Assembly: GCA_027625915.1 (NCBI GenBank)
Contig: JANTQA010000070.1
Span: forward strand, 12,343,001 to 12,407,000
Direction of reading: 5' to 3'
Origin: Anaeramoeba flamelloides
Lineage: Eukaryota; Metamonada; Anaeramoebidae
DNA: 64,000 nucleotides
In this document: positions 1 through 11,756 of the stretch, piece by piece
Position numbering within the stretch: position 1 is the first letter of the stretch
Layout of the letters: the number at the start of each line of letters is the position of its first letter
Notes under the pieces: model-generated
What the model was told of the DNA's origin: nothing
What the model saw: the letters and a program-made list of their open reading frames with translations, nothing else
Database searches by the model: none
Program-made: the position numbers and the translations under genes

Positions 1-761
1 ATGAAGAAATCGTCGTCCAAAAGCACAAATTTGTTGGTGAGCCCTGGGATTTTGTGGGCCACAGAATAGATTGCAAATGAATTGTAATTTGGGCAGTGAT
101 CGGGGTTCTCAAACAATGCGCATCGATCGATAATCCGGATTTTCGATGGGTAATCTTCTTTCAGCCAATAGGGCCGCTCCGTGTTGCTGTTGATCAAAAT
201 ATAGATTTTGTTCACCCACGGCAAATACTTGTGAACAGACCGTAACGAAAATTGCAATTCATAGTTATACCTATTCCTGATGCTCATCGACCTAATGATC
301 CCGGACCACGAATATACAATGTCGATTTTGCCTTCGTCTTTGATCACTTCTTTTTTCATCTCCAACGCTGCCCTTTCCTTTGTTATTTGTTTCTTGAGTA
401 CTCTGATCTCGTATCTTTCTTCCCATATTTGTTGTTTTTTTTGTTCCAACTCGAACTTGATCTTCTCGTATTCCTTTTTTTCTTCATCATCAGCTAAATC
501 TTTTCCTTCGTTTTCTTCTTCCTTGTGTGCCATTTCGTACTCCACTTCTTCGATCTCAAATTCCTTTCTTTCTAATTCAAACTCCCTTTGGTTGATTTCG
601 TTTTCAATTTTGTCAACACTATTTTGATCGATCACTAATAAGTTGTTTTGGATTGATTCATCTCCATTTGAAGGAAACTTTTGTTTTGAAAAAATGAAGA
701 AAAAGAAAAAAACTAATGCAACCATTAAAATTAAGCTTTGGTATTTGATTTTCCGATTCAT
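1..761 (-). CDS. Stealth-family glycan phosphotransferase, N-terminal part (runs off left edge)
   Basis: Read from ATG 761-759 leftward the frame stays open for 253 codons to the window edge. Residues about 1-24 are a short basic start followed by a hydrophobic Phe-rich segment, a type II signal anchor. Residues about 45-135 are Glu/Lys-rich and probably coiled coil. After that comes the Stealth signature: IDIVYSWSGS (CR1-like), YELQFSLRSVHKYLPWVNKI, then a segment with HCPNYNSFAIYSVAHKIPGL and, cut by the edge, FVLLDDDFF (CR2-like, with the Asp cluster). The family includes the GlcNAc-1-phosphotransferase alpha/beta subunit (GNPTAB) and microbial capsule phosphotransferases, which transfer sugar-1-phosphate in the Golgi or at the cell surface. 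The upstream in-frame stop (771-773) and the anchor next to the first Met support this start. Substrate is unknown. Family call strong, exact function inferred. Confidence 0.85.
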   Translation of the reverse strand, partial: MNRKIKYQSLILMVALVFFFFFIFSKQKFPSNGDESIQNNLLVIDQNSVDKIENEINQREFELERKEFEIEEVEYEMAHKEEENEGKDLADDEEKKEYEKIKFELEQKKQQIWEERYEIRVLKKQITKERAALEMKKEVIKDEGKIDIVYSWSGIIRSMSIRNRYNYELQFSLRSVHKYLPWVNKIYILINSNTERPYWLKEDYPSKIRIIDRCALFENPDHCPNYNSFAIYSVAHKIPGLTNKFVLLDDDFF

Positions 762-1064
762 TTTTCTTATTCAAGCCAAAAAAGTTTTTTTTTTTTTTTG
801 AAAAAAATAAAATTAGAAAAACGAAAAAAATGAAAAGCTTATTTTCCATTTGTTCTAAAATTGGAAAACATAAACTTTAAAAATCAAGTGCGACTAGTGA
901 AATAACAAGAGTTTGTGGACAATCTGAAATTTTATGAAAACAAATTTTCCAAATTTGAAACCATCTTTACTTTTGGAAATTACTCTTAAATATCAATCCA
1001 CAAATATTGGTTTGAAATGCTATTTTTGTTTTTTGTATTTGATTAATAATTTGCTTTTATAAAA

Positions 1065-2055
1065 TACTGATAAATTCCAAAAAAGGTATTCAATTTTTTA
1101 AGTTCAATTTCCTTTTTATAAATATAATAACAAAGTTTTGAAACAAAGAATTTTGTTTGTTTAAATCCAAACAAACATTGAAAAAAAAATGAGTTTTCCA
1201 GAGCTTCTTTGATCAGAACTGTTTTTTGGATTGAAATAGAAATTTTATCAAAAGAAAATTGAAAGAAAAATATTTTGATATTTTTAGGATTTTATCTGTA
1301 TTATTAAAAAAAAAACGACATCTTGTGAAATGGGTTGGGGTACTCTTTTTATTGTGAACTTTATTGTTCTCAAATCAAAGAAAAAGTCGAAATTAAATTT
1401 AAAAATAATATTGAGAATCATTTTCTACATTTTTTTAGAATTATTACACTTCACCCAATAACAAGAGTGTTTTTGAAAATTTGTCTTAAGAATTTTTCAT
1501 AATTAAGATTTTAGTATTATGTAAAGGGAAAGTGAAAAAAAAAGAGTTCTATGAAATTTTAGAGTTGAGTGAATTGAGGTATTAAATACTTTTTCTGAAA
1601 AAATAGATTTTGTAAATAAATGTGTACCTCTTTTTCAAGCTATTTTATACAAGTGTGGAATTTTTTGGTACAAGAATTTTCGAAAAGTAAAGACTTTTTT
1701 TGATACTGGTATTTCCTTTTGAAATTTGTAAAAATTTTCACTGCCTTTTCCATATTATTCTTTAACAAAGTTGAGTTCTAAAAAAATGTGGGTTGTAATT
1801 TTCAGCTAATCGAAAAAGGAAATTGAATATCAATAAATTCAAATAAATATCAAAAAATTTTTACTTGATTTTCTATTTTACAAATTTTTTTAACAAAGCT
1901 TGGAATATAGCATTTTATTGAATTAAATATTTAAGAAACATTGTAAAATTGGTTTGAGTACCAAAATATCATTTCACTTGAGTTGTTTTAAAAGTTGACC
2001 TGATAGATTCACAAAAAAGGAAAATTGAACTAAAAATTCTATATAATTTATTTGA
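1065..2055. mobile_element. J-family TIR element remnant (copy J3)
   Basis: The left end starts tactgataaattccaaaa and continues with a ttcaatttcctttttata block. Near 2010-2050 the complement appears (aaaaaggaaaattgaac, then taaaaattc). The same pair of ends closes the compact element at 59848-60084, and a lone right end lies at 43390-43451. I read this as a non-autonomous TIR DNA element with other sequence inserted. A second right-end-like block near 1805-1850 makes the internal structure unclear. Confidence 0.4.
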
Positions 2056-2689
2056 AGGAATAAGTATAAAGTAAAAATTTTTCCTGTTGATAATTCATAT
2101 AAGTTATTTCAGAATTAAAATTTTGATCAAGGATACTTTGGCAATCGAAAGTCAGAGTAAAATGCCTTTCTATCATGTTTGGCGATTGGTAATTCTCACA
2201 AATATTTATCAAGTGAAATCTAAGAATATAAAATGAAGTAATTTCCAAATTAACCTTTTTTGATTAATCTGATATCTCGAAAAAATTAAAAGCGGCTGGG
2301 AAAAAACAGTTTTTTCAGAAAATTTAACTCTTTATGAAAAGGCCATACCCTGATAACTTGTTAATAATTTTCTAATCATTTATTTTTTTTCATAGTTACA
2401 AATAATTTACAGGCTAGGAGCTCATTACCTATGAGGTTCAAATTGGGAAAAACAGATTTAAATTTTGAATTATTCTTGGTTATTTTCGATTTAATTATCA
2501 AGATTTTTTTATTGAGGAATCTTAGTCCATCCGATATAACCCAGCATACATAAAAAAAAAAAAAAAAAAAAAGAACCAAACAAATAAATAGGAACACAAA
2601 TTAAGTATATATTTATTGTAAAACTCCATTTGATAATGAAAAAAAAAAAGAAAATGAAAACGAATCAAAAGTTTTTTCCTGTTTATTAT

Positions 2690-3978
2690 TGAAATATAAG
2701 TATTATACTTGAAAAATCCTTTTGGAATATTAAAAATTGATTCATTAGTTTTAATTTAAGGTATGAGTAAACTAAAAAAAATCTTCTAGCAAATTTAATA
2801 GCAAATACAAAAAAAAATTACATCTTGAAATGAAAAAGTTAAAGTAAAAATCTGATTGAGAAAAATCAAATTTACTTTTAATGCGATTTTCTGAATTGAA
2901 TTGTTGTTTTTAAAAGTCAGATCTATTTTTCTCATTTTTTGAAAATTTCAAAATTCAATATATTTCCGAATTATTTAAAAAATAGTTATTTTTTTTTGAA
3001 AGAAAAAAGAAATCTTATTGTTTATGATTAAGGAAGTCAGACATAAATACACTTTTGAAATAAAATAAGAAAGTTCATAGAATAATCCTAGTATAAAAAA
3101 TCTACTTAATTTCAAAAAAATTACAATAATTATTATAAACTTGAAAAAAATATAATTTTTTGATTCATAGAACAGTATAACTCAATTTTTTCTCTTTATT
3201 GAATGAAAAAATATGTTAAAAAAAACCAAACAATCAATTAAAAAATCTCCCAAAAATACTTTTTTAAAACCTGGAAAATTCAACCTATAATCTCAAGAAA
3301 TAATTTTTAATATGATTATTTATAATCATTAATTTATAACTCAATCTTAATTCATTCAGTGAGTTATTATCCACATAAAGACTAAATTTGTCAATAGAAT
3401 TTATAATTATTTCGAAAATTTTTTAAAGATTTTCGAGCAAATAAAACAAAATCAAATAAATAAATCTAATAAAAAAAAATACTAGATATTATCAAATAAA
3501 TGATTTTAATACAATCATTTCCTTGTTTAAACTCTGAATATTTGGAAAGGAATATTGCCCAATTTTTTAAATTTCAAGAAATTTAATAAATATTTGTGAA
3601 TAAAATAGTAGATCAATTTTTTTAGTTCTTAAAGTATTCAATATTTGATGTATTTTGATTGTATTTTAAAATAAGAATAAAGAATTCAATGGTTATTTGT
3701 CCATACAGACTCCCAGGAATTACTCAAAGTGAGATTATTTTGAAATTATATTTTTTTGTAAATTTTTCTTTATCTGTTTTGATCCTAAAAGTCGAAACAA
3801 AAAAGGATCAGGATCTTTTGATAGAAAATATCATTGGGGAAAATGAATTCTTTTAAAAATGATATCTCATCTCTCTAAAGTTGATAAATGAAGTTGTATA
3901 TAGAGTTAAATTGTACTGTTGTGTAAATAATTACTCTAATACCTTTGGGGAAAAAAATAAATAAGAGTTAACAGTCCC
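2690..3978. repeat. Direct repeat family E, copy 1 (~1.3 kb)
   Basis: Matches 57035-58345 in the same orientation over nearly its whole length. Shared blocks include taaaaatctgatt, aaaagtc(a/t)gatctattttt, ttcaatatatttc, aaatttaataaatatttg, gataaatgaagttg and aattactct. Copies are heavily diverged with small indels, and no ORF is shared, so the unit is probably an old non-coding transposable element. This copy ends only about 60 bp upstream of the ATG of the next gene. Confidence 0.7.
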
Positions 3979-4041
3979 TTAATGTCAAAAACAATAATTT
4001 TTATTGATGAATCATTTTTTTTAAAAAATTCTTCTTTCGAA

Positions 4042-5230
4042 ATGAAATTTACAAAAATTATTTTATTAACAGTTTTACTCACTGTTGTTTGTTGTGCAGG
4101 ATTTAATGCCAAAGACTTTTTTGTTGGGTACCTTCCACTTTTTCTTTTTATTTTTTTTATTATTTTAAGATCGCTCCAACAAGCTAACATTTGTTTCTCA
4201 AAAAAAAAAAATAAAAAAAAAAACTACCTTTTATTTATATCTTTCTGAAACCCCATAGTCAATGGGAAATTGAAATGGAAGAACAATTTTTAAAGGGACA
4301 AGACCAAGAACCAAAACCACTTTTAAATGGAAAATTTGATCTTCGAATTGAAGAAGAAACAATCGTTGGAGAATTTTATGAAAAAACAATCAACGACCTT
4401 GCTGACGAAGAAGAAGACTCCAAAGAAGATGTTTATTCCGATAAAGACGAACCAGAAGAACTCGAAGAAGAAGAAGAATTAACCCCATCCTATTATATCA
4501 AAATGTAAGAGCTCTTCTTTTCTAAATTTAACTTTTAAGCCATGTGGATCAGATAATTACTAATCATAAATATTTTTTTTCTTGCTTTTTTTTTTTCTCT
4601 TTTTAATTTTAATTTTTTGTTTTTTGATTTGTTTCTTTTTTTTAAAAAAAAAATATTGAAACTTTAAAATAACCAATAACTGACTTTGTTTTCAACTAAA
4701 TTGATGTTCTTATTGACAATTCAAATAGAGAATTGGAAAGCGAAACTTCAGGTAGTTTTTATAAAAGCAGTGAATTAGATGGAGAACAAACTCTGATGTT
4801 TAATTTTGATTTTGAAAATGTCGGAAATTACATGGTTAGTTATTCACAATACAAACCAGAAGATGTTGATGGCCCTGTTCAAAAGGTACAATTCTTACCA
4901 CTTTCAGGCACATCCTTTTTGGTGAACATTGTTGGTCAAGACAAACTCCGAATTATTTCAGGTGTTAAACCAGCCAAACAACAAGGCTTATTAGCTAGAT
5001 TTGGTCCTATGGCACTTATGCTTGTCATGATGATCCCAAGATTTTTCATGAACAAAAAAGGTCAACAAAGACCAGCACAACAGCCACAAGCCCAACCACA
5101 AGGTCAACAACAAGAAGGTAATGATCAAAATACTGAAAATGAAGTTACCGAAGAAAGCAAATCTGGTGAAACTGTTGTTGAAACAAACGAAAATACAGAC
5201 GTTGTTGAAGAAGTTGGTGAAGAAAATTAA
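4042..5230 (+). CDS. Secretory single-pass membrane protein of unknown function (3 exons)
   Basis: Exons 4042-4127, 4259-4504 and 4729-5230 give 277 residues. Both introns (131 and 224 nt) are phase 2 with GT...AG ends and T-rich interiors, and splicing keeps the frame open throughout. Residues 1-20 ([20 protein letters not shown]) are a clear signal peptide. A lumenal region follows (FFVGQWEIEMEEQ...LNGKFDLRIEEETIVGEF...), with an acidic stretch near residue 90 and a probable beta-rich part to about residue 200. A hydrophobic segment (GPMALMLVMMIPRFF) precedes a Lys/Gln-rich, then acidic, cytosolic tail. The architecture recalls ER-resident type I proteins such as EMC7 or EMC10, but I see no diagnostic motif. 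A GxW near the mature N-terminus is lipocalin-like only in outline. An in-frame ATG at 3982 would bury the signal peptide, so 4042 is preferred. Confidence 0.8.
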
Positions 5231-5666
5231 ATTAGATTTCAGCTAATATTTAAAACTTACATTTTCCTTTTTGATTTTTATTTTTTTTTTTTTTTTTAAA
5301 AAAAATCTTATTTTTTTTTTGACATATATTTAAATGTTGAGAATTAATTATTAATCACCAAAACATTTAAAAGATCTTTTAAATTTTTAATTAGAAACAA
5401 ATAAACCCAATAATTCCCCCTTAAAAATCCTTTTTTATCCTCTTTTTTTTTAGTTTTTTCGTTTTGAAATCACAATTGAAAAGTATTGCCAAAGTACCTT
5501 TTAAGGGATTTGTTTGATCATAGATTTCAAAATGAATACTCGAAACAACAATAACAATACAGCTTTAATTAGGACGCTGATTTAATGTTTCATTTGATTT
5601 TAAAAAGTTGAGGAGAAAAAAATACAAAAAAGAATAAATCTGTTTTTAATTTTGAAATACATGTCT

Positions 5667-6175
5667 AGTATTGAAAAAAATACCTGACATGAAAAAAAAA
5701 TCCCTGATAAGATTTTTAATTATGAATATTTCGAAAATTTTTGTGTAATTATTTATATACAATCAATCATTTATTTTAAGAATCAAAATTTTCAAAATTA
5801 TAACTCACCCACTTGGAATAATGATGATTAATGAAATTAACCTGGTTCAAAACAAGATTCAATCAATCAAAAAACAAGAAGAAAAAATATCATTTTCCAA
5901 ATACATAGCAAACCTCAATAAAACTGGATTTTTTTATCAAAAAAATTAGATTTGCTTAGGTTATCAAACAAGCACTTGAGTATTCTATAGAGACACCACC
6001 ACTTAAATGAACTTTAGATAGGTTTATTACTTAGGTTCAGAAAAAAAATTAGGTTATTTAAAAAAAAGAATTTGATTGGAAATATTTGAAATTACATAAC
6101 AATTTTCCTAATATCCACAATTAAAAATCTTATCAGGCATTATTTTCATGTCTGGTATTTTTTTCACTACTCTAC
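5667..6175. mobile_element. D-family TIR element, copy 1 (~510 bp)
   Basis: The left end reads gaaaaaaatacctgacatga and continues into a cctgataagattttt block. The right end has the reverse complement: aaaaatcttatcaggc, a spacer, then catgtctggtatttttttc. Terminal inverted repeats are therefore about 45-50 bp. The interior (ttaatgaaatt...gttcaaaac, tagataggtttattac) is shared with copies at 19923-20406 and 44163-44560. No ORF, so a non-autonomous DNA transposon. Confidence 0.75.
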
Positions 6176-8142
6176 ATATTAATATTTTGGTTCAAATTCT
6201 GTAATTTTTTGGTATTAATATATCTTTTATAAATTTGTTGATCGTTTGATTTATAATTTGGTAAAAAATTATTTTGTTATACAATGAATATAAAAAGCAA
6301 CAAACAAAAGCCTTTTAGAAAAATATATCAAATAAATTAAGTGATGTAGATCGGAAAAATATAGTATCATTTTTTATATTTTTTCTAATATTTTTGCTTG
6401 AGAAAAATAATATAATTACACCCCTAAATTCTTATTTTCAAATTATTTTTGATTTAATTGTCTCATGATTTTTTGTATCCTTCTTTTTCTATCTTTTTTT
6501 CTAAAAAAAAAATAACAAATTACCAAGATTCCTAGAACTTTTTATCATACATTATACATTCACATACCAGACACAAAATAATTAAAATATTACACACACA
6601 AAAAAAAAAACTGATTATATTTAAAAAAAGGATTGATCATCATAACCAGCAATCAATTTTTTTTTTTTGGAGTCAAATAATTATCCAAAAGAAAAAAAAG
6701 ATGATTTTCATATTGAAGAATTGATTATTAAATGTTTTATTTTGTTTCTTCTTTCTTTATTTAGAGTGTCTGTGTTATAAATTTATGGCACTGTAATCTC
6801 ATAAATCCTTTAATACCAGGTATTATGTTAAATTTCAAAATATGGAAGTCAGTAAATTATTAATTTCGGTTTCTCCAACAAATAGTAATTCCAATAATTT
6901 CCACTGTATTTTTTCACAAAAAAAAAATACTGACGGAATAATATTTCAGAATGAAAAATTATTTTTAAATATCATAATTTATCAAACGTAAGCCTAATTA
7001 AACATAAAAATAACACATATAATTTGAAATCCTTTTATTTCTTAAATTTAAAAACAAACAAATACTTTTTTTAAAAAAACAAATATTTATTTCGTCAATA
7101 ACACCTAATTTAGTATCTATTTTTGTTGGATAATGTTTGATTTTTTCAATAAATGCCCTTTTAAAAAATGATACTCGGGAAAAAATTAATTGAATTTTTA
7201 AAATAAAAATCTTTTCAAATAACATTTTCAGAAAAATTTCAAAACAGTTATAAGATAAGAACATTTTTGATATTTCTTTCATTTTTACGTAGAGTAAAAA
7301 CATTATTTTGAAAAAGAAAAAAAAACAATAATTTTGAAATTTGCCTTTTTAGGATAAAGGATTTACAAAAAAAATAATGAATCAAGTTTAAATAATTTCC
7401 TATTTAATTAGGAACTCCTTTAGAGTTTAATTAAGAATAATTTACTTCTTTTTAAATAACTACCTTTTGGTGAATTTTGTTACAAAAAAAAATTTTTTTT
7501 CGGGTAATAATTTTTTTTTTTTTTTTTTTTTTATAAGACCTAATATTAATTTAAATTCATCAATTGATTGTTTGATATATATCATACCTCAACATTTAAT
7601 AAATGTTAGATAAAGGAAACGACTGAGAATAAAAAAACTTTTGAGGTTTTTAATTTTTTGGTATCTTTTAATTAAAACATCAGCTATTTCAATAGAATGT
7701 TGTATATGATAAAAACTAATACCAAAAAATATTTCCACTTTTATCTATTTTTTTTTTTTGAACAGTGGATATATTTTAATCCAATCAATTTATAAGAAAC
7801 TTTCAATCTAATAGTTAATGATTATCAAAAAAAAAAAATTATCTTTTTTTGATAATATTCTTTCACTTATCCATTTTTTAAATTAAAAATTGGATTTTGT
7901 TAATTATCAAATACAAATTTATTTTAAACAGTATTATTTCTTATAGTGTAAATATATTGAATACTATATGTTGCAAAATAAATGGAGAAAAACTTTCATT
8001 CAGATTTCTAAAAAAAGATTTTTTAAATCATGAAACATTTCAATTTTTGAATTCCATAAATAACTTATATTATCCATTTTCTCTTTTAGAATTGGGAGTT
8101 TTGATGAATTGTTATATTTTTTATAATGTGATTACTTTTTGG

Positions 8143-8343
8143 TACAGTCAGTTTCACTTTTAAGACACAAACTTTCAACAAAAATTAAGGCAAAAAAAAA
8201 ATCTCAAATTAATGCACAAAATTTTGGGTTCTAGTAAAATAATTTGTAAAAATTAAAATTCCAAATTTTGTGCCTTAATTTGAAATTTTTTTGTGCCTTA
8301 AATTTCGTTGAAGGTTGGTGCCTTAAAAGTGAAACTGACTGTA
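8143..8343. mobile_element. Foldback MITE, copy 1, flanked by TA
   Basis: The element begins cagtcagtttcactttta and ends taaaagtgaaactgactg, with TA on both sides. Most of its 197 bp is one long imperfect inverted repeat (ggcac/gtgcc, aatctcaaatt/aatttgaaat). TA flanks and a fully palindromic body point to a Tc1/mariner-type MITE. Related copies lie at 9666, 39659 and 45329. Copies 1 and 2 are the best preserved. Confidence 0.85.
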
Positions 8344-8889
8344 AGCTGAATGTAAATTGTGATCTTTTTATTAAACAATTAACAGTATCTACAAGAATAA
8401 CATATGTTTTTTTTTTCTGCGAAAGTATTTATCGCTTAAAAGCTATAAAAACATTTTGTATTTTTTGGTTATTTCTTATATATAAGTTACAAATATGTTC
8501 CATATCTGAATAATAAGAAAAAATTTCTTTAAACAAAAATTCAAGTAAAAATAAATAGGAAAAGAAAAAATAACGATACACTAAATAACAAAGTTAGTAT
8601 TTTTATAAAGCTATTTACTAAATATGATAGATTCTATGAATCTATATGAAATTTTTTCTTTGGATTCTTTAAGTCTGATTGATTTTTAAAATCTTTAAAC
8701 TGTATTATTATATTGTGTTGTACTCTTCTTTTCTCTTATATTTACCCTTATATATGTCTAACGGTTGATTCTGACAAATTTCACTAATTTTTTTTTCAAA
8801 TATCAATTATTTTTTATAATAGAACTTTGAAGAACAAATCATAAATAAGTAGAATAATGGACACCAAAGACTGTTGATATATCAATGGA

Positions 8890-9300
8890 ATAAAACTAAT
8901 AAATCAATTAATATACTTAAAAAATGAAAAATTCAAATTCTTAGTGTCCCAATTGAGAAAAACAAAAATGTTCCTTTTGATCTTCAATCGAAGATCCAAA
9001 TAAAATTCCAATAGAAATAAAGATGATTTTTCTATAATCATTTTAACTATTTCAATAACATTAGAATGACAACATTTTTTTACCAAATTATTATCTATCT
9101 TACAAAAAAAAATTTACAAATAAATTAAGTTTTAAAAAAAATTGAAAAAAAAAAAAGCAACCCGTAAAAAATGATTTCTATTTTGAAATTTCCAAAAATA
9201 ATTTTTTCTTCTATTACCAATCCAAACATTTAAAAAAGTTTGATTTACATAAAACTTGGCCCTGTTGGATGGAAAATCCTGTAATTAATCAACAATTATT
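8890..9300. repeat. Direct repeat family F, copy 1 (~410 bp)
   Basis: Same-orientation match to about 62655-63075. Shared blocks include gtgtccca(a)ttgagaaaaa, ttttgatctt(c/g)aatc, aaattccaatagaaat, actatttcaataacatt and ttttgaaatttccaaaa. No ORF, origin unknown. Confidence 0.65.
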
Positions 9301-9665
9301 AACATTCAAATAGAAAAATGTTTCTGATTTGGATTACCTTCTCGAATTGATTAAATAAGTTTTTTTTTGAAAAATGTTGAATTTTGGGGTGTTTAAAATT
9401 ATGAATTTCGTTACTTAATATTTTAATTGTAGATTTCTATTTTTATAATTATTCGTAGATTTTTTTAAATCTAAATATGATTTCTCTCATTTCTAATTTC
9501 GGAAACAAGTAATAGGTTCATAGGAATAATGTTTCATTAAAGAAAGAGAAATCATTTTTTTTGTCTTTCCATTTTTTAAAATTATCGAATAAAATGCACC
9601 AGATAAAAAGCTAAAACTTCTTAAAATAAAAACTTTAAAGAAAAAAGTTTTTTTTTTCTTTTTAA

Positions 9666-9866
9666 TACAGTCAGTTTCACTTTTAAGGCACAAACTTGCA
9701 ACGAAATTTAAGGCACAAAAAAATCTCAAATTTAAGGTACAAAATTTGGAATTTTTTTTTTACAATTTATTTTACTAGAATCTCAATTTTGTGCTTTAAT
9801 TTGAGATTTTTTTTTGTGCCTTAAATTTCGTTGAAAGTTTGTGCCTTAAAAGTGGAACTGACTGTA
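9666..9866. mobile_element. Foldback MITE, copy 2, flanked by TA
   Basis: Same family as 8143-8343, with TA-flanked ends cagtcagtttcactttta and aaaagtggaactgactg. The arms (aaggcacaaactt...aaatttaaggcac and their complements) pair over most of the 197 bp, giving a near-complete hairpin. This is the best-preserved of the four copies by eye. Confidence 0.85.
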
Positions 9867-10544
9867 AAATGAATTTAATTATTGGATTAATGAGTAAAGT
9901 AATTTCAATTACATTTTAATTTTGATGATTTTTCTTTTTTTGAGTTGAAATGTTGATTTCAACTATTGTTAAAACAAAATTTAAATCCAAAATCAATTTT
10001 TCTATTTTCAGTTTCTTAAACTTTTAATTTATTATATTTTTACCTTAATTTAGATTATTTTTCATTTTTTGTTTTTTCTCTTGTTCATTTTTTCTCTTTT
10101 CATGTAATAAAGAAAATGAGGGTTAATAAACTCATAAAGAATCCATCAAAAACACTTAAATAATTTTTATGAAAAAATGAATCATGTATTCACAGGGGCA
10201 CTCCACCACACAATTTATTTTCATTTTTTTTTTTTTTGGGAAGAATTTCCCCTTTCTAAATTAAAAAAAATCTTTATCTTATTGAATTATTTTGGATCAA
10301 TTGAAAAGTAAACTTTAAATGGATACAATCGCAAATGTAAAATTGTTTTTTGGTATGGTAACTTAAATGTAAAAAATCCTCGGAAGATCACATAATATTA
10401 TTTTGAAATTAAATACAATAAAAAAAAATTTCAAACAAAAAATTTTTTATAAGGTAGAAAAATGAAAAACAATAATTTATGAATCCTTTTATTTGGGTTC
10501 TTAATATGGCCAAGTTACATCTTGGAATCTATTTTATCATTTTG

Positions 10545-10570
<26 letters not shown>
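10545..10570. repeat. (AT)n microsatellite
   Basis: Uninterrupted AT dinucleotide run of about 26 bp in intergenic DNA. Confidence 0.95.
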
Positions 10571-10576
<6 letters not shown>

Positions 10577-11089
10577 AAATTCATAATAAATGGCCCACCT
10601 TACATTTGAATAATAAATTGCTTTTGTATCGTTTTGAATTTTTTCCTCTCACAATGAAAAGTTTGCAAATAAATCATTTTTCTCTTTTTTATTTTTTCAA
10701 AAGTGTTTTGTTAAAATGGAAAATGAAAATGAAAAATTTGAAATAAGTAACAGATGAATTAATGGAAAAATTGGTTTCAAATATGACAAAGAGATTAGAT
10801 TTAGTTATTCAAAGGGAAGGAGAATCGATAAATGGGGTTTTATTAATTTTTAGTAAAATTTTTTTTCATGTAATGCTTCATTCAAAATAAATGGCCTAAT
10901 TTTTTTTAAAATTTTTTTTTAACTTTTTTTATTTTATTTTTTGAAGAAAAACAAATACCCCTGGAGTAGTGAACCAAATACTAAAATAAAAATTTTGATA
11001 TTATAATAGATAAATACAAGTTTTAAAAATATTTTTCTTTAAATTTTGATTTTTGATGGGCCAATGATTTTGAATGATAGTTTATATAG

Positions 11090-11117
<28 letters not shown>
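11090..11117. repeat. (AT)n microsatellite
   Basis: Uninterrupted AT dinucleotide run of about 28 bp. A similar run lies about 550 bp upstream. Confidence 0.95.
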
Positions 11118-11120
<3 letters not shown>

Positions 11121-11756
11121 TTGTAACCTTTGGAAATATTTTAATATTTATATATTTCCTATTCTCTCTATATAAAAGTTATTTCCAAGAAAGTGGGGAA
11201 AATTTATTTTAAAATATATTTATTAAAATCAATCTTCCAAAAAGTTATTTAAATATACAAAATCATCAGCTACTATTTATTGATTCTTGATAATAATTTA
11301 ATTTTTTTTTTAGTATTGTATTACATAAATAAAAGATGTTAAATTTTTCGATCTCGATTTATCTGATAATTTTTCGGGGAGAAAATTGGTGTTTGTTATT
11401 TCATTTTTGACTGAAAAAATCGTTTTTCTAACTATTTTAATCCTGAAAAAAATGTAAATAGAAATGAAAGTATATAAGTACATTTTATTGTGAAAAAAAA
11501 CATTTGTATGTTTCCATATTTTCATTTTTTATTGAAATTTTCATAAATTGTTTTCACCAAAGAAAAAAATTTTTTTTTTTCATTTTTTGGAAATATTTCA
11601 ATCAATATTTTGAAATAAATACCTTAGTCATTGATTAAATTTGTATTAATATTAAAATTTATTTGGTATTACCAATTAACGAACACCTCTGCTAACAAAG
11701 ATGATTTTTTATGAAAGGTAAAAAAAAATTTCACACTTTTTTGGAATTACCTTCTA

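Larger units (their letters stand above)
762..4041. other. Intergenic AT-rich DNA with two repeat remnants
   Basis: No coding sequence is supported here. It is the divergent spacer between the Stealth gene (-) and the membrane-protein gene (+). It holds one repeat with J-family ends (about 1065-2055) and one copy of the ~1.3 kb direct repeat E (about 2690-3978). The rest is unassigned A/T-rich sequence. Confidence 0.6.

Noticed and set aside
252-627. Two overlapping plus-strand ORFs rich in Phe/Ser/Leu
   Set aside because: Antisense shadows of the Lys/Glu-rich stem of the Stealth-family gene on the minus strand.
6998-7303. 101-codon minus-strand ORF
   Set aside because: Phe/Ile/Lys-rich, no recognisable motif, and about the longest expected by chance given the stop density of this AT content.
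7897-8163. 88-codon plus-strand ORF ending inside a MITE
   Set aside because: Starts at TTG, ends in transposon sequence and has no known motif; could be a fossil exon but cannot be supported.
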